Source: Nocardiopsaceae bacterium (lineage in GTDB: Bacteria > Actinomycetota > Actinomycetes > Streptosporangiales > Streptosporangiaceae). From it: a DNA stretch of 6,916 bases. The DNA is taken from positions 1-6,916 of the forward strand of contig JAIRTY010000401.1 of NCBI GenBank assembly GCA_031254715.1. The letters are read 5' to 3'. How positions within the stretch are numbered: the first letter of the stretch is position 1; each line of letters opens with the position of its first letter. Of this stretch, positions 1 through 4,624 are shown piece by piece. The position numbers and the translations under genes were made by a program. The notes below the pieces were generated by a model that saw only the letters and a list, made by a program, of their open reading frames with translations, searched no databases and was not told where the DNA came from.

Positions 1-1
1 T

Positions 2-397
2 ACCGGGGCGCTGGCGCTGCTGACCGGGCACCCGGTGCGCAGCGACTACAAGCTGCCGGGCGAGCCGGACGTGCTGCCGCCGCCGGATGCGGTCATCGTG
101 GCGCCGGCCACGGTGAACACGATCAACAAGTGGGCGGCCGGGATCTGCGACACCCTGGCACTCGGCATCCTGGTCGAGGCGATCGGGAAGCGGCTCCCGG
201 TGGTGGCGGTCCCGTTCTCTCATCAAGCGCACGCCGTCCACCCCGCGTTCGCCGAGAACGTCGCCCGGCTCCGGTCCTGGGGCGTCACGGTCCTGTCCGA
301 GCCCGGCGCCTACCCGCCCGCCGAGCCCGGCACCGACCTCGGCCCGGCCTCGTTCCCGTGGGAGAAGGCGCTCGCCGCCCTGCCCGCGAGCCGCTAG
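2..397 (+). CDS. Flavoprotein (HFCD-like) family protein, C-terminal part, 5' end outside window
   Basis: The frame is open from the left edge to a TAG at 395-397, so this is the last ~131 residues of a longer gene; the GTG at 35 is internal to the open frame and need not be a start. The segment DAVIVAPATVNTINKWAAGI matches the flavin-binding core of the flavoprotein fold (PF02441, HFCD flavoproteins such as CoaC/Dfp and EpiD), whose hallmark is a P-A-S/T-x-N-T loop. Next come a Rossmann-type strand (LPVVAVPFS) and a helix (HPAFAENVARLRSWGV). Where decarboxylases of this group carry PxMNxxMW, this protein has PFSHQAHAVHPAF, so a phosphopantothenoylcysteine or peptidyl-cysteine decarboxylase role is unsupported. 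It probably binds FMN; substrate unknown. It is convergent with yebC. Family call fairly sure, function not. Confidence 0.75.
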   Translation, partial: TGALALLTGHPVRSDYKLPGEPDVLPPPDAVIVAPATVNTINKWAAGICDTLALGILVEAIGKRLPVVAVPFSHQAHAVHPAFAENVARLRSWGVTVLSEPGAYPPAEPGTDLGPASFPWEKALAALPASR

Positions 398-415
398 GGC
401 AGGTCCTGCCCTAGC
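393..415. terminator. Palindromic bidirectional terminator containing both convergent stop codons
   Basis: An 11-base arm (GCTAGGGCAGG, 393-403) is followed by one base and its exact reverse complement (405-415). The + strand flavoprotein stop (TAG, 395-397) is in the left arm and the yebC stop (TAG, 413-411 on the - strand) is in the mirror position of the right arm. The transcript from either side would form the same GC-rich hairpin, with the central 3-5 bases opening as a loop. No T-run follows on either side, which is common for actinobacterial terminators. That it ends transcription from both sides is inferred from symmetry and position. Confidence 0.65.
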
Positions 416-1163
416 CGAGGTTCTCCATGATGTCGTCCGGGACCGAGTAGTTGGCGTACACGTCCTGCACGTCGTCGGAGTCCTCGAGCGCCTCGATCAG
501 CCGGAACACCCGCTTGGCCTGCTCCTCGTCCAGCGGGACCTCGACCGCGGGCAGGAACGCCACCTCGGCCGAGTCGTAGTCGAGGCCGGCCTCGGCCACC
601 GCGGTCCGCACCGCCACCAGATCCCCCGGCTCGCTGATCACCTCGAACGACTCGCCGAGGTCGTTGACCTCCTCCGCGCCCGCATCCAGCACGGCCAGCA
701 GCACGCCATCCTCGGTCACGCCGTCAGCCTTGCTGACGATCACCACGCCCTTGCGGTGGAACAGGTACGACACCGACCCGGGGTCGGCCATCGAGCCGCC
801 GTTGCGGGTGAGTGCGGTGCGCACGTCCGCGGCGGCCCGGTTCCGGTTGTCGGTGAGGCATTCCACCAGCACCGCCACTCCCCCGGGGGCATACCCCTCG
901 TAGGTGACGGTCTCGTAGGTGGCGCCGCCGGCCTCGAGGCCGGCTCCGCGCCGGATCGCCCGGTCGATGTTGTCGTTCGGGACCGAGCTCTTCTTGGCCT
1001 TCTGGACCGCGTCGTCCAGGGTGGGATTGCCGGCCGGGTCGGCGCCGCCGGTCCGCGCCGCCACCTCCACGTTCTTGATCAGCTTGGCGAACAGCTTGCC
1101 GCGCCTGGCGTCGACCACGGCCTTCTTGTGCTTGGTGGTCGCCCACTTCGAATGGCCACTCAT
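411..1163 (-). CDS. yebC: YebC/PmpR (TACO1) family translation-associated factor
   Basis: A full-length 250-residue member, the usual family size. It opens with the family signature MSGHSKW followed by a basic N-terminal helical domain ([18 protein letters not shown], residues 11-28). It also has YEGYAPGG (88-95), DNRNR (105-109) and the acidic C-terminal domain ending in DDIMENLG. The family was long annotated as a transcriptional regulator; more recent work on bacterial YebC and mitochondrial TACO1 supports a role on the ribosome, relieving stalling at proline-rich stretches. It acts in the cytoplasm. The ATG at 1163-1161 overlaps the pdxT stop in ATGA, and GAGGG lies 7 bases upstream, so translation is probably coupled to pdxT. 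In many actinobacteria ruvC follows yebC; here the convergent flavoprotein gene does. Family assignment is secure. Confidence 0.95.
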   Translation of the reverse strand: MSGHSKWATTKHKKAVVDARRGKLFAKLIKNVEVAARTGGADPAGNPTLDDAVQKAKKSSVPNDNIDRAIRRGAGLEAGGATYETVTYEGYAPGGVAVLVECLTDNRNRAAADVRTALTRNGGSMADPGSVSYLFHRKGVVIVSKADGVTEDGVLLAVLDAGAEEVNDLGESFEVISEPGDLVAVRTAVAEAGLDYDSAEVAFLPAVEVPLDEEQAKRVFRLIEALEDSDDVQDVYANYSVPDDIMENLG

Positions 1164-1768
1164 CTGGAATCCCTCACGATGTCAACAAAGAGCCGGTGCA
1201 CGCGCGCGTCGTCCGACAGCTCGGGGTGGAAGGAGGTGGCGAGCAGCGACCCCTGCCTGACCGCGACGATCCTACCGGTGGCCGCGTCCGTCCCCAGGAC
1301 CTCCGCGCCGGTCCCGATCTGCTCCACCCACGGCGCGCGGATGAATACCGCATGGAACGGGGGCCGCGGCGGCTCGGCCACGTCCCGCAGCCGGATGTCC
1401 GCCTCGAACGAGTCAACCTGGCGGCCGAACGCGTTGCGCCGGACGGTCATGTCGATGCCGCCGAACGTCTGCTGCCCGCCAACCCCGTCCAGCAGCCGGT
1501 CGGCCAGCATGATCATGCCGGCACAGGACCCGAAGACCGGCAGGCCGCCGCCGATCCGCTTGCGGACCGGCTCCATCAGCTCGAACGCGGTCGCCAGCCG
1601 CCACATGGTGGTGGACTCCCCGCCGGGGACGACCAGGCCGTCCACCTGCTCCAGCTCGTCCGGGCGGCGGACAGCCACCGGGCGCGCCCCCGCCGCCGCG
1701 AGCATCCGCAGATGCTCGGCGACATCGCCTTGCAGCGCGAGCACGCCGACGGGCGGGGAATCGGACAC
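1160..1768 (-). CDS. pdxT: Pyridoxal 5'-phosphate synthase glutaminase subunit PdxT
   Basis: Class I glutamine amidotransferase that hydrolyses glutamine and passes ammonia to PdxS for PLP synthesis in the cytoplasm. Numbered from the GTG at 1768 (202 residues, normal for the family), it shows the N-terminal strand [10 protein letters not shown], the oxyanion-loop motif PGGEST (48-53), the nucleophile in GSCAG (Cys82), RRNAFGRQ (110-117), RAPW (144-147) and SFHPELS with His181 and Glu183 completing the Cys-His-Glu triad. The frame stays open upstream to 1948, but that extension is Arg/Pro-rich and unlike PdxT. The GTG at 1768 sits 7 bases after GGAGG and immediately before the conserved core, so I chose it. 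The stop overlaps the yebC start. Unusually, pdxT is separated from pdxS by a ClpC-N-domain gene and a 338-base spacer. Confidence 0.95.
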   Translation of the reverse strand: MSDSPPVGVLALQGDVAEHLRMLAAAGARPVAVRRPDELEQVDGLVVPGGESTTMWRLATAFELMEPVRKRIGGGLPVFGSCAGMIMLADRLLDGVGGQQTFGGIDMTVRRNAFGRQVDSFEADIRLRDVAEPPRPPFHAVFIRAPWVEQIGTGAEVLGTDAATGRIVAVRQGSLLATSFHPELSDDARVHRLFVDIVRDSR

Positions 1769-1775
1769 GACTGCG

Positions 1776-1780
1776 CCTCC
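1776..1780 (-). promoter_or_regulatory. Ribosome binding site deciding the pdxT start
   Basis: GGAGG on the - strand, 7 bases before the GTG at 1768-1766. It is the best Shine-Dalgarno match near the conserved PdxT N-terminus and argues for the 202-residue protein over the 262-residue open frame. Confidence 0.7.
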
Positions 1781-1835
1781 GGGTCTGATCGATGCCGGTT
1801 CGAGGGTAGCCAGCCGGGGAACACGCCAGCGCCCG

Positions 1836-2042
1836 TTATGCTTCGGGAACGCCCTGACCTCGCCAGTTCTTCCGGAACGGGGCACCCCAGGCCGCAGCCA
1901 GCAGGTCAGCCGGCGCGGACGGCGTGGTCCCGTCGATGCGCCAGCCATCCGGCAGGGCCTGGAGGTATGAGACCTCGAAGCCCGTGCGGGCGCCCCGGTG
2001 CTGCCAGCATGCGGTTGCGGGCGGAGGGCCGAACGGGCGGCG
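1836..2042 (-). pseudogene. Relic resembling the N-terminus of a putative glycolipid-binding (PF06475-like) protein
   Basis: The 338 bases between the ClpC-N gene (stop at 2107) and pdxT (start 1768) contain no intact gene. One frame, read toward pdxT and closed by TAA at 1838-1836, has protein-like composition from about 2042. Its core, 2012-1923 ([15 protein letters not shown], then DGWRIDGTT), resembles from memory the opening of actinobacterial putative glycolipid-binding proteins, which begin with a Trp-x-His/aromatic stretch, then 'GFE', then 'DG(Y/W)R..G.T'. The family's next block (A-V-E-x-G ... aromatic-rich strands) is absent; unrelated sequence ([15 protein letters not shown]) runs to the stop. 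No in-frame ATG, GTG or TTG lies between the ClpC-N stop and this segment. I read it as a start-less, truncated remnant. A small unannotated protein starting at a CTG is the alternative. The family match is from memory, so confidence is low. Confidence 0.35.
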
Positions 2043-2047
2043 CTGCG

Positions 2048-2063
2048 GCCGGGCCAGCCCGGC
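2048..2063 (-). terminator. GC-rich hairpin downstream of the ClpC-N gene
   Basis: GCCGGGC, two bases, then its exact complement (7-bp arms), starting 44 bases past the stop of the ClpC-N gene. There is no T-run, and such short GC palindromes are frequent in this base composition, so this is only a candidate attenuator or terminator separating the upstream genes from pdxT. Confidence 0.22.
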
Positions 2064-2106
2064 GGTGCCGCCTACCCACGCAGGCCGGGGCGCGCGCGAC
2101 CCGCTG

Positions 2107-2844
2107 TCAGGGATTCCCCGCCTCCGCTTCCCCCGGCTCCTGCCCGGCGCCGCCCGCGCCCGGCTCGTCTGACGCGCCGCCCGCCCCGGGCTCAGCCGCC
2201 GCCCCCGGCTCAGCCGCCGCTCCCGGCTCGGCCGTGGCGCCCGCGGGGCGGCGCGGCATTCCCAGGTGCCGTTCGATAGCGGCCAGCCGGACGGAGATCT
2301 CGCCCAGCTGGGCGGTGAGGACGTCGAGCCGGCTGGCCACGTCGCGCATCCGCTCGCCGGGCGCGAAGAAGTGCAGCCCGGTCCCCTCGGCCCGCGCCGC
2401 CGTCCCGGCCGGGCCATGCAGCAATTGGATCACCTGCTGGCGGACCCGGTTCAGCTCCCCGCCGAGCTTGACGAGCACCTGCGCGGCCACCCCGTCACCC
2501 TCCCGGATCAGGCCCAGCAGGATGTGCTCGGTGCCGATGTAGTTGTGGCCAAGGTTCTTGGCCTCCCGCAGCGACAGCTCCAGCACCTTCTTGGCCCGGG
2601 GGGTGAACGGGATGTGCCCCTGCGGCGGCTGCTGGCCACGGCCGATGATCTCCAGCACCTGGCTCCGCACGGTGTCAAGGCCGATGTCCAGCTCGCGCAG
2701 GGCCCTGGCCGCGACGCCCTCGCCCTCGTGGATGAGGCCGAGCAGCAGATGCTCGGTGCCGATGTAGTTGTGGTCGAGCAGCCTTGCTTCCTCTTGTGCC
2801 AGCACCACGACCCGGCGCGCTCGGTCGGTGAACCTCTCGAACAT
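2107..2844 (-). CDS. Stand-alone ClpC N-terminal-domain protein with coiled coil and acidic repeat tail
   Basis: A 245-residue protein whose first ~143 residues closely match the N-terminal domain of actinobacterial ClpC1: MFERFTDRARRVVVLAQEEA at the start, then two Clp-N repeats each with NYIGTEH-LLGLI-EG (residues 26-41 and 101-116), GHIPFTPRAKKVLELSLREA (76-95), and NRVRQQVIQLL (132-142). True ClpC continues into two AAA+ ATPase modules; here no Walker A or B motif follows. Residues ~166-196 (MRDVASRLDVLTAQLGEISV onward) form a likely amphipathic coiled coil. Residues ~200-245 are a Pro/Ala/Gly tail with EPGAAA repeats and only acidic charges. In ClpC the N-domain binds substrates, adaptors and phospho-arginine, so this protein may be an adaptor, competitor or sponge; that is inference. 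It lies 46 bases after pdxS; GGGAG sits 8 bases before its ATG. Family call is sure, role unknown. Confidence 0.92.
   Translation of the reverse strand: MFERFTDRARRVVVLAQEEARLLDHNYIGTEHLLLGLIHEGEGVAARALRELDIGLDTVRSQVLEIIGRGQQPPQGHIPFTPRAKKVLELSLREAKNLGHNYIGTEHILLGLIREGDGVAAQVLVKLGGELNRVRQQVIQLLHGPAGTAARAEGTGLHFFAPGERMRDVASRLDVLTAQLGEISVRLAAIERHLGMPRRPAGATAEPGAAAEPGAAAEPGAGGASDEPGAGGAGQEPGEAEAGNP
2186..2239. repeat. 18-bp tandem repeat, three copies, in the tail of the ClpC-N gene
   Basis: Units at 2186-2203, 2204-2221 and 2222-2239. The first two differ at 2 positions, the third at 4 from the second. Each encodes six residues of the EPGAAA type on the - strand. The length is a multiple of three, so copy-number change would lengthen or shorten the tail without a frameshift. 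Confidence 0.85.
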
Positions 2845-2890
2845 CTGTCACGCTCCCGGGGTAATGCGCCGGCCACCGGCCAGTCAGGGC

Positions 2891-3835
2891 CTACCAGCCG
2901 CGGCTGGCGTAATGCTGCTGGGGCGGCAGCGTGTCCAGGCTGATACCGGTCATCGCCTCGCCCAGGCCCCGCGAGACCTTCGCGACCACGTCGGGGTCGT
3001 CGTGGAAGGTGGTGGCCTTGACGATGGCCTCGGCCCGGCGGGCCGGATCACCGGACTTGAAGATCCCCGAGCCGACGAACAGGCCGTCGGCGCCGAGCTG
3101 CATCATCATGGCCGCGTCGGCAGGGCTGGCGATGCCGCCGGCGGTGAACAGCACGACCGGCAGCCGGCCGGCCTGGGCCACCTCGGCCACCAGCTCGTAC
3201 GGCGCCGCCAGCTCCTTGGCCGCGGCGAACAGCTCGTCGGTGCGCAGCCCGGCCAGCCGCCGGATCTCCCCGGCGATCTGGCGCATGTGCCTGGTCGCCT
3301 CGACCACGTTGCCGGTGCCGGCCTCGCCCTTGGACCGGATCATGGCCGCGCCCTCGCCCAGCCGCCGTAGCGCCTCGCCGAGGCTGGTGGCACCGCACAC
3401 GAACGGGACCGTGAACGCCCACTTGTCCACGTGATGCGCCTCGTCGGCGGGCGTCAGCACCTCCGACTCGTCGATGTAGTCGACCCCGATCGCCTGCAGC
3501 ACCTGCGCCTCGGCGAAGTGGCCGATCCGGCACTTGGCCATGACCGGGATGGACACCGCCGCCATGATCTTCTCGATCATGTCCGGGTCGCTCATCCTGG
3601 CCACCCCGCCCTGCGCGCGGATGTCGGCGGGCACCCGCTCCAGCGCCATCACCGCCACCGCGCCCGCGTCCTCGGCGATCTTGGCCTGGTCGGGCGTGAC
3701 CACATCCATGATCACCCCGCCCTTGAGCATGTCAGCCATGCCTCGCTTGACCCGCGCCGTCCCGGTCACCGAACCGGGCGATCCGGGCGGGGTCACGACG
3801 CTGTTCCCGTCACTAGGGGTGGCATTGACAGACAC
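2891..3835 (-). CDS. pdxS: Pyridoxal 5'-phosphate synthase synthase subunit PdxS
   Basis: Builds PLP from ribose 5-phosphate (or ribulose 5-phosphate), glyceraldehyde 3-phosphate and ammonia supplied by PdxT; a (beta/alpha)8 barrel acting as a dodecamer in the cytoplasm. Numbered from the GTG at 3835 (314 residues), it has [20 protein letters not shown] with the catalytic-site Asp44, the Schiff-base lysine in [10 protein letters not shown] (Lys101), the second lysine in [12 protein letters not shown] (Lys169), and phosphate-binding [13 protein letters not shown] and FVGSGIF. An ATG at 3847 would add four residues but has no good ribosome site; GAGG lies 6 bases before the GTG at 3835, so I prefer the GTG. 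The ~30-residue N-terminal extension before GTARVKRG is typical of actinobacteria. It follows the LemA-like gene closely and precedes the ClpC-N gene by 46 bases. Identity is secure; only the start is open. Confidence 0.95.
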   Translation of the reverse strand: MSVNATPSDGNSVVTPPGSPGSVTGTARVKRGMADMLKGGVIMDVVTPDQAKIAEDAGAVAVMALERVPADIRAQGGVARMSDPDMIEKIMAAVSIPVMAKCRIGHFAEAQVLQAIGVDYIDESEVLTPADEAHHVDKWAFTVPFVCGATSLGEALRRLGEGAAMIRSKGEAGTGNVVEATRHMRQIAGEIRRLAGLRTDELFAAAKELAAPYELVAEVAQAGRLPVVLFTAGGIASPADAAMMMQLGADGLFVGSGIFKSGDPARRAEAIVKATTFHDDPDVVAKVSRGLGEAMTGISLDTLPPQQHYASRGW

Positions 3836-3841
3836 GCTGAA

Positions 3842-3845
3842 CCTC
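3842..3845 (-). promoter_or_regulatory. Ribosome binding site favouring the GTG start of pdxS
   Basis: GAGG, 6 bases before the GTG at 3835-3833. It overlaps the competing ATG at 3847-3845, which lacks a convincing Shine-Dalgarno of its own (the nearest AAGGA is too far upstream). Confidence 0.45.
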
Positions 3846-3871
3846 ATTCACTCGGCGCTCACTGTCCTTCT

Positions 3872-3898
3872 ATGGTAGGCGCAGCCTCAGCCAGTGAA
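3872..3898 (-). promoter_or_regulatory. Candidate pdxS promoter
   Basis: TACCAT on the - strand (3877-3872) fits the TAnnnT pattern of actinobacterial -10 boxes and would start transcription near 3865, just before pdxS. The possible -35 (TTCACT, 3898-3893) overlaps the end of the LemA-like gene, and its 15-base spacer is short. It is the least GC-rich stretch between the two genes. Weak evidence: co-transcription from upstream is equally possible. Confidence 0.28.
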
Positions 3899-4450
3899 GT
3901 GCGGCATGTCGGCGCCCCGGTCCTCGCCGTTGGCGGTCATCACCGAGTCGTCGATCTCGAAGAACTCAGGCAGCGGTGCTCCGCCCGCCAGCCGGAGCAC
4001 CCGGACCAGCCATCTGCGGCGGGCCGCCCGGGTGGCGGCCACCGCGTCGTTGTAGAACTTGCGGGCGAGAAACACCTGGTGGGCGGCGGCTTCCAGCTCA
4101 GCGAGCAGCTCATCCGCGCTGCCACGGGCGGTGAGCGCGGCCCGGAATCCCGGCTGGCCAGTGGCCGCCCGCAGCGCCCGGGTCAGGTCGCTCTCGGCCA
4201 GCTCGTCCGGGGCGCCAGCGGCCCGCGCGTCATGCGCCGCCCCGGCGATGAGCACGCTGGTCGCCGGGTCGAGCAAGCCGCAGGCCGCCAGTTCCAGGGC
4301 CACCGAGCTGCGCCGCACCAATGCCGCGTCCAGCGCCGCGCGGGCCGCCTCCACCCGGGCGTGCAGCCGGTCGAGCCGGCCCGCCCGCCAGGACACGTAC
4401 ACGCCCAGCAGGATCGCGGCTGCGATGACAATGATGATGTTGGTCAGCAC
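3887..4450 (-). CDS. LemA-like single-pass membrane protein
   Basis: A 187-residue protein with one N-terminal membrane segment (residues ~3-20, NIIIVIAAAILLGVYVSW), then a long helical region (RLDRLHARVEAARAALDAAL..RRSSVALEL, 25-54) that lines up with the LemA opening 'R..V..AW..IDVQLKRR.DLIPNLV'. Its end, FLARKFYNDAVAATRAA (127-143) and LPEFFE (160-165), lines up with the LemA 'ARQFYND.V..YN' and 'EFFE' blocks. The LemA role is not settled; family members are small helical-bundle membrane proteins. The fold suggests a membrane-anchored cytoplasmic or surface helical bundle. The GTG at 4450 is the first start after an in-frame TGA at 4459-4457; its ribosome site (GGTGA) is weak. It sits between the PIM genes and pdxS, where mycobacteria, as I recall, have a Nudix gene. 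Family call moderate, function unknown. Confidence 0.7.
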   Translation of the reverse strand: MLTNIIIVIAAAILLGVYVSWRAGRLDRLHARVEAARAALDAALVRRSSVALELAACGLLDPATSVLIAGAAHDARAAGAPDELAESDLTRALRAATGQPGFRAALTARGSADELLAELEAAAHQVFLARKFYNDAVAATRAARRRWLVRVLRLAGGAPLPEFFEIDDSVMTANGEDRGADMPHFTG

Positions 4451-4620
4451 GGGACATCACCAGCCGTCACGGTACCCGTCGCCGGCACAGCGCCACCAGT
4501 TCGCTGCCCCACCCGCTGCGCGTGCGACGCGCTGCGCGCCCCCGTTCGCTGCTCCGCCCGCTGCGCGTGCGCCGCGCTGCGCTCCCCCGTTCGCTTCTCC
4601 GCCCGCTGCGCGTGCGTCGC
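4444..4620 (-). other. Open extension of the pimA frame past its TGA, with 15-residue repeats
   Basis: After the pimA TGA (4623-4621) the same frame stays open for 58 codons to a TGA at 4446-4444, which overlaps the first codons of the LemA-like gene. It encodes 15-residue repeats of the type AHAQRAE-RTG-RSA. It ends with VPATGTVTAGD, a diverged copy of the PimA C-terminus (VPAAGTVAVAL) 168 bases away; several of the differences between the two are synonymous third-position changes. Third positions are nearly all G or C in this frame and much less so in the alternative forward frame. I see either a former longer PimA tail cut by a nonsense mutation or an inert repeat that happens to be open. 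Not called as a gene. Confidence 0.4.
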
Positions 4621-4624
4621 TCAC
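4457..4624 (-). CDS. Possible 55-residue repeat-containing small protein overlapping the pimA stop
   Basis: A GTG at 4624-4622 overlaps the pimA stop as GTGA, the arrangement used between patA and pimA, and opens a 55-codon frame closing at TGA 4459-4457, seven bases from the LemA-like start. The product would be Ala/Gly-rich with three 15-residue repeats (ARAAGG-ANGGAQR type) and an aromatic end (NWWRCAGDGYRDGW). Against it: there is no good ribosome site, and many third positions are A, unlike the neighbouring genes. It competes with the pimA-frame extension over the same bases; at most one is likely real. Confidence 0.2.
   Translation of the reverse strand: MSDARAAGGEANGGAQRGARAAGGAANGGAQRVARAAGGAANWWRCAGDGYRDGW
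4499..4619. repeat. 45-bp tandem repeat, about 2.7 copies, between pimA and the LemA-like gene
   Basis: Units start at 4499, 4544 and 4589, each opening with GTTCGCT on the + strand and sharing a CGCTGCGCGTGCG core; the third unit decays at the pimA stop. The period is a multiple of three, so several frames stay open across it on both strands. Units two and three are nearly identical over their shared ~30 bases, suggesting recent slippage or duplication. Confidence 0.9.

Noticed and set aside
1803..1831. TACCCT (1808-1803) as a -10 box for a separate pdxT promoter
   Set aside because: No acceptable -35 at 16-18 bases (only GC-rich sequence such as CGCTGG), so the match is not better than chance.
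1769..1948. Extending PdxT upstream to a 262-residue protein
   Set aside because: The added 60 residues are Arg/Pro-rich and unlike PdxT. The GTG at 1768 has a strong GGAGG and gives the normal family length.
756..1970. 404-codon open frame on the + strand across yebC and pdxT
   Set aside because: Antisense to two clearly recognised genes; the product is Arg/Pro/Ser/Ala low-complexity with no motif, as expected for opposite frames in very GC-rich DNA.
2868..2880. Short hairpin (GCCGG, three bases, CCGGC) between pdxS and the ClpC-N gene
   Set aside because: Only 5-bp arms without a T-run; such palindromes occur often by chance at this GC content.
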